Shown: positions 8,696-18,991, counted from the stretch's first letter. The stretch is 58,420 bases of DNA from Frischella japonica (GCF_014489845.1 NZ_JABURY010000017.1:1-58420), one strand, 5' to 3'. Notes: generated by a model not told the origin, from the letters alone. Translations and numbers: made by a program.

Positions 8696-9628
8696 TTACC
8701 AACTTCCCGAAGCTCCACCGCCACCACTGCGACCGCCTCCGCCACCGCCGAAACCACCACCAAATCCTCCGCCAAATCCTCTACCAGAACGTCCACCACC
8801 ATAGGGACCACTGCCACCACCGGATCCGCTTATACCAAAAATGCCATAAAATATCGTACTAACAACAAATACTAAAAATAAAATCGGTAATGCTATTGAA
8901 AAAGGTAAACCAGAATACAGTGAAAAACCACCGGTTGATATGCCATTTAAAGCACCAACAAAGAGCCCTCGTATCCCTTGCGACTTTTTAAAGAGCCGTG
9001 ATGGTAATAAACCTCCCATTGTCGCACAGATAAAGAAGGAAATCGCTGCATAACTAAATAGATGTGGAGCAAAATCACTATTTAACACATCTTTTAGTTG
9101 TAAATCTTTATTGGTTGCTTGTGGGGTTTGATTATCAATATTGCCGGTTAAGATCTGAATCATATCATTTAAACCATTATTGATACCTTGATAATAATTA
9201 TTTTGTTTAAATTGGGGTGTAATGGAACGATTAATAATCCATTTGGCTTTTATATCCGGTAAATCGCCTTCTAAACCATAACCAACTTCAATACGTACCC
9301 GATGATCATTTTTAGCAATCAGAATTAATATGCCATTATCATGATCTTTTTTACCAATTTTCCAACTATCAAACACGCGAATAGCATAATCTTCAATTGA
9401 TTCTCCTTCTAAAGTTGGGATCATCAAAACGGCTATTTGCGCGCCATCTTGCTTAGCAGTTTCATATTGAATAATCTGTTGTTCCAGATGATTTAATTGT
9501 ACTTGAGTTAGCGTACCTGTTGTATCTACAACGCGTTGCGTAAATGCCGGTACGCTAACATCAGCAAACGCTAAATGGTTAAAGTATAGAAAACAAACTA
9601 AAATAATTTTGATTAAATGATTCATCAT
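8696..9628 (-). CDS. TPM-domain membrane protein (YgcG family)
   Basis: A 310-residue exported and membrane-anchored protein. Residues 1-22 form a signal peptide ending LAFADVSVP; the TPM domain follows (RVVDTTGTLTQVQLNHLEQQI, then DDGILILIA-like KKDHDNGILILIAKNDHRVR and VGYGLEGDLPD). Then come about three membrane segments (190-280) and a glycine-rich tail ending GGGGASGSW. TPM proteins are often paired with LemA, as here; proposed roles include envelope or photosystem-repair-like phosphatase functions, but none is settled for this branch. The start codon overlaps the lemA stop (TAATG), so the pair is translationally coupled. Confidence 0.88.
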   Translation of the reverse strand: MMNHLIKIILVCFLYFNHLAFADVSVPAFTQRVVDTTGTLTQVQLNHLEQQIIQYETAKQDGAQIAVLMIPTLEGESIEDYAIRVFDSWKIGKKDHDNGILILIAKNDHRVRIEVGYGLEGDLPDIKAKWIINRSITPQFKQNNYYQGINNGLNDMIQILTGNIDNQTPQATNKDLQLKDVLNSDFAPHLFSYAAISFFICATMGGLLPSRLFKKSQGIRGLFVGALNGISTGGFSLYSGLPFSIALPILFLVFVVSTIFYGIFGISGSGGGSGPYGGGRSGRGFGGGFGGGFGGGGGGRSGGGGASGSW

Positions 9629-10224
9629 TATTCAAAGCTTACTTGTGGTGCAGAAGAAATTTGTTTTTCATTTTCGACACTAAATTGAGCTTTAGGTGTT
9701 AAACCTGAAAACATGGCAATAAATTTACCAGGAAAGCGGCGAATATAGCTATTGTAGGTTTGAATTGTAGCAATATAACGATTACGAGCGACAGTAATAC
9801 GATTTTCCGTTCCTTCTAGTTGCGCCATAAGATTTTGATATAGACTGCTTGCTTTTAATTCAGGATAATTTTCACTTACTGCAATTAAACGACTTAAAGC
9901 AGAACTTAATTGCTGTTGTGCTTGTTGGAATCGGGCTATAGCCTGAGGATCAGATAATTGATCGGTATTGATTTGAACCGATGAAACCTTTGCTCGAGCT
10001 TCAGTAACTTGAGTTAGTACCTCTTTTTCATGATTGGTATAACCTTTCACAGTATTTACCAAATTAGGCACTAAATCTGCACGACGTTGATATTGATTAA
10101 GAACTTCTGACCAAGCAGCCGAAACTTTTTCATCATTGGTTTGTACTGAGTTATAACTATTGAATAAATATACGGCAAATATAACGACTAACGCAATAAT
10201 GACCAATATAAATTTAGATTTCAT
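9628..10224 (-). CDS. lemA: LemA family protein
   Basis: A 198-residue inner-membrane protein: one N-terminal membrane anchor (KFILVIIALVVIFAVYLF), then a long helical bundle typical of LemA, with WSEVLNQYQRRADLVPNLVNTVKGY and the closing segment RRFPGKFIAMFSGL. The open frame begins at 10281, but ATG 10224 is preceded by AGAGGAATTT, an excellent ribosome site, and begins at the family position. It is the first gene of a two-gene operon with the TPM protein. LemA-TPM pairs are common; their function is not established. Confidence 0.9.
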   Translation of the reverse strand: MKSKFILVIIALVVIFAVYLFNSYNSVQTNDEKVSAAWSEVLNQYQRRADLVPNLVNTVKGYTNHEKEVLTQVTEARAKVSSVQINTDQLSDPQAIARFQQAQQQLSSALSRLIAVSENYPELKASSLYQNLMAQLEGTENRITVARNRYIATIQTYNSYIRRFPGKFIAMFSGLTPKAQFSVENEKQISSAPQVSFE

Positions 10225-10439
10225 AAATTCCTCTACCCTATTAAATAATGGATTAATATCAGCTGATATAATCAGAATCAAAACCTAAGTATAACTCATT
10301 GATTTATAAATATAAAATAAATTTAACGTCTTGTTTTCGGCAATTAAAAATAAATGAAATTTGCCAATTTTGAAATCGTCATTAAAAGAAACATTTTTTG
10401 GTTAACTAGATTTACAGAGATTGAAAAATTAACTCAATC

Positions 10440-10665
10440 TTTTTTAATGACTGGCAGTTATTATTAGCTATTGTGTACAGATCACGCTCTGGATTATCGA
10501 GCTATTTGCTGTGTCTTTAAAGCAAAGGTGAAATATGCGGTTATCGATGCTCAGCTGAGCCGAAAGTTTTTAACCGCAAATCTTCGGGATGCTACGTTCT
10601 GCGACGCAGTACTGAGCGAGTGGAGCACATGGACTCACCAGCTTGCAGATCGAATATAGGTAGGC
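10440..10665 (+). repeat. Dispersed degenerate repeat, copy 2 (longest)
   Basis: About 120 nt (10458-10580) align with 20478-20600 by eye at roughly two thirds identity, including shared blocks TACAGAT, AGCTAT and CTTTAAAGCAA. The right part carries GTTTTTAACCGCAAATC and the palindromic TTCTGCGACGCAG core shared with copy 1. The 62-codon frame over it has no recognisable protein sequence and is not called as a gene. Confidence 0.45.
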
Positions 10666-10733
10666 GATTAAATATTGTGTTTTAGCCATTAAAGCTCTAA
10701 CCAACTAAGAATGTTTAAGAAATTATTTTCCTA

Positions 10734-12311
10734 TTACAATTGCGACTCAATCGGTAAATAACTTATTACTGTCGCCAGAGCTCTTTGCCACCACTTACTT
10801 TCAGGATCATGTTGCCACTTTATCTCTTCATGGTGATCGCTTTGATCAAGCCAACACAGTTTGTCATCCTGCAATATAACGTGATAGCTATAATCGTTGC
10901 TAATTCTTAGATTAAATTCATTTTGTAATGCTTGAATAATCGTTGGTTCTGCAAAGATAATACCCATTTCGGTATTGAGATTTGCCGAACGAGGGTCGAA
11001 ATTAAATGAGCCAACAAAACCCAACTTATCATCAACCAAAAATGCTTTAGTATGTAAACTGGCCCCACTTGAACCAAGTAATGTATGACCGACCTTGCCA
11101 AAAGGCTTTAATTCATATAATTTGATCCCTTTTTCTAACAAGGGTTTACGATAAGTCATATAACCACCATGGGCAAAAATGACATCATTTGCCGCCAACG
11201 AATTAGTTAAAATGCGCAATGCAACTCCCTGTTGATGTAAGTGTATAAATTCATGTACACCACTTTTACCAGGAACAAAGTAAGGTGAAATAATATCTAA
11301 ACGTCGGGTTGATTGCGTGATAATTGGTTGTATACGATTTTTTAACCATTGCGCTTCACCTTTATTAAATGCCTTAATGGCGGGGTCAGAATACACATGA
11401 ATATCTTTGCTCCAATGGACTTGCCATACCCCTTGATTCCACTCTTTCTTAAAAAGTGATTGAACACTGGGTGTGTCAGCTAATTGATTTAAGTAGGGTT
11501 GTGCTAATAAATTTGCTCTTTTGCTTTCAATCGTAAGTCTCAAGTGTTCTAATGATTGTTTATGATTTTTGACCAGCGCCTCAATCGGAATAACGGCATC
11601 ACTATTCCAAAAATCATCAAATATCGCTTCTGTGTCATGAACGGCTTGACCACCGATTAATAAATCGACATCAAAAAAATTACGATTCTCAGCTGCGCCG
11701 AAATATTCATCACCTATATTACGCCCACCAACAATTGCCATTCGCCCATCGGCAATCCAAGCCTTATTATGCATTCGTCTATCTAGACTTAAACCACGCA
11801 GTAACATTTCAATGCCACGCATCAGATTATTACCTCGTGCACGAGTTGGATTAAACATGCGAATGTGGATGTTTGGATGTTGATTTAGCGTAGCAAGTAA
11901 ATCACTATTATCTTTAACATTCATATCATCGAGAATGATACGAACGCGGACCCCACGTTCAGCTGCCTCTAATACTTCTAATCCTAATAATTGTCCAGTC
12001 AAATCGTTATGCCACATATAATATTGCAAATCCAAGCTGCGCCCAGCTTCCCGGGCACTTTTTGCCCGAATTGCAAACGCATCTTTATCACTTGGAACTA
12101 ATAAAAGACTACTTTCATTGGGGTGTAATGCAAATTCAATACCTAGGGCTTTATCAAGGTTTGTTTGCCCGTCTTGTATCGTTAATGCATAGCTCGATTC
12201 TCCTTTCACCTGTTTGGCGAAACGACCAAAACTATAGATAGCTAGTATCGAGAATAAAATAAATACCCCCATAACAATAAGCAACATACGTAACCGCCCT
12301 TTTTGCTTCAT
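10734..12311 (-). CDS. clsC: Phospholipase D-family protein, ClsC-like
   Basis: A 525-residue membrane-anchored protein with two HKD motifs: HNKAWIADGRMAIVGGRN (about residue 180) and HTKAFLVDDKLGFVGSFN (about 420). N-terminal residues 8-30 form a single membrane anchor. It follows E. coli ClsC (YmdC, 473 aa), which makes cardiolipin from phosphatidylglycerol and phosphatidylethanolamine with YmdB, and shares LDLQYYMWHNDLTG, LTNSLAANDV and FNFDPRSANLNTEMG. No ymdB-like gene is adjacent. Whether it is a cardiolipin synthase or another phospholipase D cannot be proven from sequence. Monocistronic. Confidence 0.85.
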   Translation of the reverse strand: MKQKGRLRMLLIVMGVFILFSILAIYSFGRFAKQVKGESSYALTIQDGQTNLDKALGIEFALHPNESSLLLVPSDKDAFAIRAKSAREAGRSLDLQYYMWHNDLTGQLLGLEVLEAAERGVRVRIILDDMNVKDNSDLLATLNQHPNIHIRMFNPTRARGNNLMRGIEMLLRGLSLDRRMHNKAWIADGRMAIVGGRNIGDEYFGAAENRNFFDVDLLIGGQAVHDTEAIFDDFWNSDAVIPIEALVKNHKQSLEHLRLTIESKRANLLAQPYLNQLADTPSVQSLFKKEWNQGVWQVHWSKDIHVYSDPAIKAFNKGEAQWLKNRIQPIITQSTRRLDIISPYFVPGKSGVHEFIHLHQQGVALRILTNSLAANDVIFAHGGYMTYRKPLLEKGIKLYELKPFGKVGHTLLGSSGASLHTKAFLVDDKLGFVGSFNFDPRSANLNTEMGIIFAEPTIIQALQNEFNLRISNDYSYHVILQDDKLCWLDQSDHHEEIKWQHDPESKWWQRALATVISYLPIESQL

Positions 12312-12717
12312 ACTAATCTCAACTAAAAATTCATCAACTTGATTTTGAAGTTACTTAATCATTATAAAATTAAGTATAATAATTATTAATAGACAATATC
12401 ACTAATCGGTAAAATATTTATTAAAGCACTTCGTTTTTATGACATTAAAAATTCTGTGATTAAAATTAGTATAATATTTTTTTAAGTGTTATTAAGTTAA
12501 TGCAATATTCGATTCCTTAAAGCATGATTGCAATATGCTTAAAAATGAATAGTGAAACGCCTTCTTATAGCTTAATCATAATCGATAATTTAAAAATTAA
12601 TTAACAATTTTCGATAAAAAGGCTTATAAGTTGATATATTTTAGTGACTATTCACCTTGTTAATTGGTTTTATTTAAATAAAATACTTATCATTAAATTG
12701 ACATGCAATAAAAGAAT
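12312..12717. other. Non-coding interval, 406 nt
   Basis: Very AT-rich spacer between clsC (minus) and the membrane-protein gene (plus). It should contain both divergent promoters. No RNA gene, terminator or convincing operator was seen. Confidence 0.5.
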
Positions 12718-13374
12718 ATGTTTAAGAACTACCGAATTGATGTAATGGGTAAGAAAAAATTTGGTAACAATAATCGAAATCCTTATCAACGCTATAACAT
12801 GAAGGTCTGCAAATTTAATCATTTCATATGGGGTTGCGCATCGGTCATCGCTTGTTTGGGATTTATGTTTTCTAGCTATTTTGACTATGAAACCGAAACA
12901 ATTATTTCTAATAATTGGATGGTGATAACAGGGATGATATCGCTAATTCTTAGTATAATCTTTTGTTGGCTGATAAATTCGAAATCAGCCAGAAAATATC
13001 ATCAAAAAACAGGCATATTGCAAATTATAAATCATATTGGACAATTTGCTTTTATCCTCTTTTTTATTTTATTTATTTCAATAATGTTATTAAAAATGTT
13101 GATTAGCTTCTATCCTGGTGAGACTAAACAATATATTACCAGTCAGTATAAAATTACCACACCGGGTCCATTCAGATTGATGACCAAGACTAAACGGGCA
13201 AAAAATGGTATCAAAATTCATGAGCCACACAGCTCGGAGTGGTTTTTCGTTCCTTTTACGAAAGATCCTGATAAACAATATCCTTCTAAAATTTTGGTAA
13301 AAATTAAAAGTAATTTATTTGGATCAACGCTGGTTAGTTATCATATGAATGTTGTCTTCATCAATCAATCATAA
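12718..13374 (+). CDS. Membrane protein of unknown function (218 aa)
   Basis: Not recognised. Three hydrophobic segments are visible: about residues 38-55 (WGCASVIACLGFMF), 66-88 (WMVITGMISLILSIIFCWL) and 108-134 (FAFILFFILFISIMLLKMLI). The C-terminal 75 residues are soluble and basic (GPFRLMTKTKRAKNG, HSSEWFFVPF). An alternative start at 12745 (MGKKKFGNNNRNPY) would remove nine residues; neither start has a good ribosome site. It stands alone. Confidence 0.55.
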   Translation: MFKNYRIDVMGKKKFGNNNRNPYQRYNMKVCKFNHFIWGCASVIACLGFMFSSYFDYETETIISNNWMVITGMISLILSIIFCWLINSKSARKYHQKTGILQIINHIGQFAFILFFILFISIMLLKMLISFYPGETKQYITSQYKITTPGPFRLMTKTKRAKNGIKIHEPHSSEWFFVPFTKDPDKQYPSKILVKIKSNLFGSTLVSYHMNVVFINQS

Positions 13375-13771
13375 ATCATTAATTTTCTCCTCAGTGGTGA
13401 AGCGATTTTTACATAAAATGGGTAACATTTAAGGCATTTTTAATCAGGAGATTATGCAGGGGATTTTCAAGCCAGAAGAGAATATTTAACATATTAGCCA
13501 TATTAGATTTAAGAGCTAGTGAGTCCACAATGCGCCATACATTAACGCTGCGCAGTAGCATGCAGGAGCTAGATAATTTGATCAAGAAACTGTCAACTTA
13601 CCAGAACACCATTCGCGGTGTATTGCGCCTGCTTTTAAGGCAACGCCATCACAGAGGAATCGAGAGCGTAATCCTTACCCAAGGGCAACAATGATCAAAC
13701 GCGATTAAGAAATATAAGAAACTCATTACTTAATATTTAATAGGAAACTCAACCAGATTAACCGCTTTAAT
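13375..13771. other. Non-coding interval with decayed sequence, 397 nt
   Basis: Higher-GC patch (about 13510-13690) between genes, with CTGCGCAG and GCCTGCTTTTAAGGC-type palindromes, no open frame over 60 codons and no recognised RNA. It looks like debris of a mobile element, possibly related to the dispersed CTGCG.CGCAG repeats. Confidence 0.35.
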
Positions 13772-14977
13772 CTATCCAACACTATCAATCTGTTCCGTTT
13801 GTAACCACGTATATTGACCAATTAACGGCAATCTCAATAGATGGCGACGCAATATATCATGGGCGACTGCGGCTAAAATTGTCTGTTCGGTAGCTAAATG
13901 ATAACGACGACCGTTATATTTTAATTGATAATAATATTTATGATTAGCAGTCAGTAATTGTAATTTAAAACGACCACTTGCTATATCGTAATCATGCAGC
14001 GCTAAAATAACCGCTTGTGGATAAGTTGACTTTAGTTGGTTAACGATTTGACCGATATCCTGATCAATACCTAGCACTTGCGAACAGATTATCGGAGCCT
14101 GATTGTTATAAAGTGGATAAGCAATTAATCCAGCAGTCTGCTGTTCAATGATAATGATTGGTTGATGATGTTCACGTAGTAATTGACTTACTAAAGGGGC
14201 TAATCCAATCGTTCCCACATAAATTAAATTATCCTTTACTAATGCGTTAAGTTCATACCAAAGTTTATCCATTGCTGGTTGTTGACTCTGTTTTGCGGTC
14301 AGTTTTAATTCAATAAAAGGCATTGCCGAACGATAACCAATCGTAATGTCGTCCGGTACAGTTAATGTTGATTCAATTTCATCGGCTAAATCACTTTCGG
14401 TACGCCCCATCGTGGTAAGTCGATAACAACATGGTTTATCCAAAATCGGAAATTTGCTTTGTAAATCTGCTATAATTTGCTGGCTAACCATTTGTTTAAA
14501 TTCTGATGGCACACCAGGTGTAAAATAAATTTGGCAATTATTGATGATCATATGAAAACCACAAGCCGTTCCAACAGGGTTATCAATTATTGTTGCGCTA
14601 CTTGGTAACATAGCCTGCTTCATATTACTTGACGGCATTGGCTTGCCACGTTGCGCAAAATATTGCTGCATTTTTTCAACCCATTGCGGAAATAACACTA
14701 ATGATTCATGATTAGCTTGTGCAGCGGCCTGCGCCGTTAAGTCATCGCTGGTTGGTCCAAGTCCACCATTAACAATTAAAATATCATTAACTTGACTACG
14801 TTGTTGTAGTGTGGCAATCAATTGTTGGAGATTATCACCCTGTGTATAACGTGAGGTGATAACATACCCCTGCGCAAAAAGATAGTCGGATAACCATGTG
14901 GCATTGGTATCAGTAATTTGCCCATAGAGCACTTCATCACCGGTACTTAACATTTCAATATTTAAATTACTCTTCAT
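13772..14977 (-). CDS. yfaY: CinA-like protein YfaY
   Basis: Homologue of E. coli YfaY (400 aa), a CinA-family protein. The N-terminal MoaB/MogA-like molybdopterin-binding fold is clear: STGDEVLYGQITDTNATWLSD, NGGLGPTSDDLTA, NNPVGTACGF-like DNPVGTACGF, FTPGVPSEFK and GRTESDLADEIES. The C-terminal ~140 residues correspond to the amidase-like region but, as in YfaY, lack an evident nicotinamide-nucleotide amidase active site. The role is unproven; CinA relatives hydrolyse ADP-ribose or deamidate NMN. The start overlaps the sulP stop by 11 nt, so it is the last gene of pmbA-sulP-yfaY. Confidence 0.88.
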   Translation of the reverse strand: MKSNLNIEMLSTGDEVLYGQITDTNATWLSDYLFAQGYVITSRYTQGDNLQQLIATLQQRSQVNDILIVNGGLGPTSDDLTAQAAAQANHESLVLFPQWVEKMQQYFAQRGKPMPSSNMKQAMLPSSATIIDNPVGTACGFHMIINNCQIYFTPGVPSEFKQMVSQQIIADLQSKFPILDKPCCYRLTTMGRTESDLADEIESTLTVPDDITIGYRSAMPFIELKLTAKQSQQPAMDKLWYELNALVKDNLIYVGTIGLAPLVSQLLREHHQPIIIIEQQTAGLIAYPLYNNQAPIICSQVLGIDQDIGQIVNQLKSTYPQAVILALHDYDIASGRFKLQLLTANHKYYYQLKYNGRRYHLATEQTILAAVAHDILRRHLLRLPLIGQYTWLQTEQIDSVG

Positions 14978-16700
14978 CTGGATTATCCGATTCCGACATG
15001 TGTTCTTTACTTTGGACTACCCGCAACGCAAAATAGAGATCATAAGCAAATTCAATATAATTTTCATCTAAATAAATATTTATTTCTTTAAACCAACGTT
15101 TGAGGGTACGCCGCCTACCAGCCAAAATAAGAATCGTATTACGTGATTTAAAAGAATGAACTAACTCATCGATTCCCATTAGTACACTTACATCCTGATA
15201 AGTGAAACATGGTATCGCATCGACAATAACATAATTAATCGGATTAGGTGATTCATCAACTAAACTAATCAAACGTTTTTTAAAATAAGCAATATTAAAA
15301 TAAGTTAGTGGTGAATTAAATCGATACATAATCACATTATCGACTGGTTGCACTTTATTCCCTAATGAGTGAATTCTTCCGTCATCATCGACACCTAGCA
15401 ATTGATCACTTGGACGAAAAACACGGCGTAAAAATAGAAATAACCCTAATAATACTGATAATGCCATACCGGGAATAATCCCAATCAATAATACGGCAAT
15501 TAACGTACAAGAACTTAAATAGAATGCTTCGCGATTCTGCTTAAAAAATCGCTTGATGGTTTTAATATCGATTAAAGACCATGAAGAGTAAATCAGAATA
15601 ATGCCTAATACGGCTGATGGAATATATTGCAATGGTGGTAGCAAAACCATTACCACTAATGCGATCACAGCCGCAGCAATCATTGACACCAACTGGGTTT
15701 TACCACCATTGACATCATTTACTGCGGTACGCGACGACGTTCCACTTACCACAAAACCATTGGATAAGCCCGCCACAATATTGGCAATCCCTAGCGCTTT
15801 AAATTCGGTATCAGCATTTGTGTCGTAATTATTTTTAGCCGCAAAACTGCGTACAGTGATCATCATACTAATAAAACAAATTACCGCAATATTTAAAGAT
15901 GGGACGACTAATTCACGCATTAACCCTGCATCAAAATCAGCCCAAGATGAAAAAGGAATCACCTCATTACTTAACTGACCGATAATATGTATACCAAACT
16001 GATCAAAACCAATGATCCAAGACAATAGCGTGATAATAATAACGGCAACTAGCGGCGCGGGATAACGCGGTTTGAATTTCTTTAAGCTGATTAAAATTGC
16101 TAAGGTCAAAATGGAAACAATTGCTGTAGCAAAGTGAATATCAGTTATTTTAAAAGGTAATGATAGTATGCGTTCAAAAAAAATCGCATTGTCATATTTA
16201 AAACCACACACTTTAGCAATTTGATCAATGATAATGGTGAGAGAAATCCCATTTAATAAACCAATTAAAATCGGGCGACTAAGCAGATCAGCTAACGACC
16301 CTAATCGTAATTTACCTGCCACAATGCACCAAAGACCAACCATAATGGTTAAAACAATCACTAATTGCCATCTTAAGATTGGATTGTCAGCAGCTAAAGG
16401 AATCACCACTGCAGCAACCACAGCACATGTTGCAGTATCTGGTCCAACAATTAATTGTCTGGAAGAACCAAATAAAGCATAAGCGATCAATGGTAAAATA
16501 GTAGAATAAAGCCCTGCGATCGCCCCAACACCAGTTAATTCTGCATAGGCAATCGATACAGGTAAGGACACCGCTGCCACAGACAACCCTGCTCTTAAAT
16601 CATAATTGAAATACTCTTTTTGATAGTTTATCAAAGCGCTCAAACCTGGCATCCATTGGTACAGCTTTTGCAACCATCGATAATTTGCCAATTGTGTCAT
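14967..16700 (-). CDS. SulP/SLC26-family anion transporter with STAS domain
   Basis: A 577-residue inner-membrane transporter of sulfate, bicarbonate or C4-dicarboxylate type. The membrane domain (residues about 30-430) carries GLSVAAVSLPVSIAYAELTG, the SulP hallmark VGPDTATCAVVAAV, and VVSGTSSRTAVNDVNGGKTQ. The C-terminal STAS domain (about 440-560) includes YVIVDAIPCFTYQDVSVLMGI. E. coli DauA has the same plan (559 aa). Substrate cannot be told from sequence. It lies 25 nt after pmbA and overlaps yfaY. Confidence 0.87.
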   Translation of the reverse strand: MTQLANYRWLQKLYQWMPGLSALINYQKEYFNYDLRAGLSVAAVSLPVSIAYAELTGVGAIAGLYSTILPLIAYALFGSSRQLIVGPDTATCAVVAAVVIPLAADNPILRWQLVIVLTIMVGLWCIVAGKLRLGSLADLLSRPILIGLLNGISLTIIIDQIAKVCGFKYDNAIFFERILSLPFKITDIHFATAIVSILTLAILISLKKFKPRYPAPLVAVIIITLLSWIIGFDQFGIHIIGQLSNEVIPFSSWADFDAGLMRELVVPSLNIAVICFISMMITVRSFAAKNNYDTNADTEFKALGIANIVAGLSNGFVVSGTSSRTAVNDVNGGKTQLVSMIAAAVIALVVMVLLPPLQYIPSAVLGIILIYSSWSLIDIKTIKRFFKQNREAFYLSSCTLIAVLLIGIIPGMALSVLLGLFLFLRRVFRPSDQLLGVDDDGRIHSLGNKVQPVDNVIMYRFNSPLTYFNIAYFKKRLISLVDESPNPINYVIVDAIPCFTYQDVSVLMGIDELVHSFKSRNTILILAGRRRTLKRWFKEINIYLDENYIEFAYDLYFALRVVQSKEHMSESDNPDEE

Positions 16701-16725
16701 GTTATGATTTCCTTTCGTTCAATTT

Positions 16726-18096
16726 TTATTTTCCAGCAATACTCATTTGTTCAATCAAAATTGAACCAGTTTGAATATTGGTACGGGTTTCGATATCATT
16801 ACCGACAGCGATTATTTGACGATACATATCATTTAAATTACCCGCAATGGTAAACTCATTTATCGGATATTGGATCTGACCATTTTCAACCCAAAAACCA
16901 GTTGCGCCACGGGAATAATCGCCCGTAACCTGATTGACGCCTTGTCCCATGAGTGAAGTAATTACAATACCTCTATTCATTATTTTTAATAATTCATTAA
17001 AAGAATGTTGATTATTGTCAGTTTGCAAACGCCAATTATGAATACCACTTGCGTGTCCAGTACTTTTTAATGGCTGTTTTTGGGTAGATAATTTACGGGC
17101 TGAATAACTACTTAGTAAATAGGTTTGTAACACGCCATCAATGATAATATTTTGGTCATATGTTTTAATCCCATCCCCATCAAACGGTGCCGAACCCACT
17201 CCCTTTAATAAATGAGGTAATTCATGTATCGTTAGCCATTGAGGAAAAATTTGCTGACCGATTCGATCCAACAGAAAAGAGGACTTTTTGTAAATTGCCC
17301 CACCACTAATTGCTGACGCTAAATGCCCAATTAATCCAGTTGCCACTTCAGGACTAAATAAAATAGGCGTTTGCATGGTAGCAACTTGTCGTGAATCCAA
17401 ATGAGCAACAGTTCTTTGTGCCGCCTCCATACCGACTAATTTTGCATCTTTAAGTGCCTGAATATCGCGCGAACTGGTATAAGCATAATTTCGTTCCATT
17501 TGACCATTTTTTTCACCTATTACACAGCAGGAAAGAGAATGGGAACTGGTGCGGTAGCTCTGTAACATCCCATAGCTGTTGCCATAAGCCCGAATATCAT
17601 AACGACTACTAAAGTAACCACCATCACTCTCTTTAATATCATTACTATATGTTAATGCGGCTTGCTCTGCCATTGCAGCCTCTTCAAGTGCTCGTTCCAC
17701 ATTGAGATCACTCGGATGAAAAAGATCCAAATCAGGACAATCAAAAGCCATCTGTTCAGGATCACCTAATCCAGAAAAAGGATCGGATGAGGTATATTTC
17801 ATAATATCAACAGCTATATTAATCGCTTGCTCGATTGATTTCACTGAGAGATCATTAGTCGAGGCGCTGCCTTTTCGATGATTTTGATATACCGTAATAC
17901 CTAAAGCCCCGTCACTATTAAATTCAATATTTTCCGTTTCACCTTGGCGAGTACTAACATTAATACCTGTTGATTTATTTATAGCAACTTCCACCGCATC
18001 CACTTTAGTTTTTGCAATCGCTAGTGCTTGGGCTAATACCGCTTCAATATGTTTTTGTTCTTTATTACTATCTATAATAATTTGTGAGGTATTCAT
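16726..18096 (-). CDS. pmbA: Metalloprotease subunit PmbA/TldE
   Basis: Partner of TldD in the TldD/TldE protease that matures microcin B17 and degrades CcdA in E. coli. The 456-residue protein aligns along its whole length with PmbA: GINVSTRQGETENIEFNSDG, KGSASTNDLS, FDCPDLDLFHP, GHASGIHNWR, GDYSRGATGFWVENG and VGNDIETRTNIQTGSILIEQM. TldE lacks the HExxH zinc site of TldD, as here. The frame opens with TTG at 18108; ATG 18096 with GGAT about 9 nt upstream is preferred. First gene of a three-gene minus operon and divergent from darP, the same neighbour as in E. coli. Confidence 0.93.
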   Translation of the reverse strand: MNTSQIIIDSNKEQKHIEAVLAQALAIAKTKVDAVEVAINKSTGINVSTRQGETENIEFNSDGALGITVYQNHRKGSASTNDLSVKSIEQAINIAVDIMKYTSSDPFSGLGDPEQMAFDCPDLDLFHPSDLNVERALEEAAMAEQAALTYSNDIKESDGGYFSSRYDIRAYGNSYGMLQSYRTSSHSLSCCVIGEKNGQMERNYAYTSSRDIQALKDAKLVGMEAAQRTVAHLDSRQVATMQTPILFSPEVATGLIGHLASAISGGAIYKKSSFLLDRIGQQIFPQWLTIHELPHLLKGVGSAPFDGDGIKTYDQNIIIDGVLQTYLLSSYSARKLSTQKQPLKSTGHASGIHNWRLQTDNNQHSFNELLKIMNRGIVITSLMGQGVNQVTGDYSRGATGFWVENGQIQYPINEFTIAGNLNDMYRQIIAVGNDIETRTNIQTGSILIEQMSIAGK

Positions 18097-18314
18097 ATAT
18101 CTATCCAATATAATCTGTAACTGAATTTTATGATACGTTTATCAGTCAATAGAGTTATTCATTTATTTAATATCTGTTATTGTGCTAATGATACGTTATA
18201 ATAACGCAGATTGATAATATTCAACGTGATATTTTTAATAAAATTTTATTTAAATTGCGAGTATAAATCTACTATATATCGCATTAACTTAACGACTGAA
18301 TTTAAAGAAATTGT

Positions 18315-18848
18315 ATGACACCATTTAAACAAGAAGACGCCTTATTACAAAATATTGATGATAACGATGAAGAGATCATCTATGTTAGTAAAAGTGAAAT
18401 TAAACGTGATGCCGAAGCCCTAAAAAAACTAGGTGTTGAACTGACTCAACTAAGTAAAAACGAATTAGCGAAAATCCCGCTCGACGAAGATATGATTTAT
18501 GCCATTGAATTGGCACAAAAAATTAAAAAAGAAGGTTATCGTCGCCAAATCCAGTATATTGGTAAATTGCTACGTAATCGTAATATCGAGCCGATCAGCC
18601 AAGCATTGGACAAATTAAAAAATCGCCATAATCAGCAAAATGCCCTTTTCCATAAACTTGAACAATTACGAGATGATTTAATCGAAAGTGGTAACGCTGA
18701 GCCAATTATGGCATTATACCCTTTAGCTGACCGCCAACAATTACGTCAATTAGCAAGAACCGCTAAGAAAGAACGCGACGACAACAAACCACCAAAATCA
18801 GCGCGCCAAATTTTTCAATATTTAAAAACACTTACAGAGAATGAATAA
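18315..18848 (+). CDS. darP: Ribosome-associated protein DarP (YjgA)
   Basis: Factor that binds late 50S assembly intermediates near the peptidyl-transferase centre. The 177-residue, highly charged helical protein matches E. coli YjgA (183 aa), including [39 protein letters not shown] and the end [15 protein letters not shown]. Divergent from pmbA, and closed by a terminator at 18925. Confidence 0.93.
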   Translation: MTPFKQEDALLQNIDDNDEEIIYVSKSEIKRDAEALKKLGVELTQLSKNELAKIPLDEDMIYAIELAQKIKKEGYRRQIQYIGKLLRNRNIEPISQALDKLKNRHNQQNALFHKLEQLRDDLIESGNAEPIMALYPLADRQQLRQLARTAKKERDDNKPPKSARQIFQYLKTLTENE

Positions 18849-18924
18849 GACAAATTTGTTTTAAATAATAGTAAGCATTACGGCTTCAAACAATAGTAAA
18901 ATTCATTTTTACCAACATCAAAAT

Positions 18925-18957
18925 AACCCAAAGACATTTAAAAAAGCCTTTGGGTTT
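18925..18957 (+). terminator. Intrinsic terminator between darP and CRISPR array 1
   Basis: Nine-bp stem (AACCCAAAG with CTTTGGGTT), loop about 14 nt, short T run after. It would stop darP transcripts, and possibly array transcripts coming from the right (minus strand: AAACCCAAAGG, loop, CTTTGGGTTATTTT). Confidence 0.6.
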
Positions 18958-18991
18958 AATAATCTGCTAGGCAGGGTAAAGACTAACATGT

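Noticed and set aside
8623-8820. 65-codon Val/Ala-rich minus-strand frame
   Set aside because: Out-of-frame shadow of the glycine-rich tail of the TPM protein gene.
10471-10659. 62-codon open frame as a small gene
   Set aside because: Lies in a degenerate repeat shared with 20460-20645, where the frame is not kept; no ribosome site.
18964-18975. CTGCTAGGCAG just left of array 1 as a further decayed repeat
   Set aside because: Not in the 60-nt register (the expected position falls in the darP terminator) and only the stem resembles a repeat.
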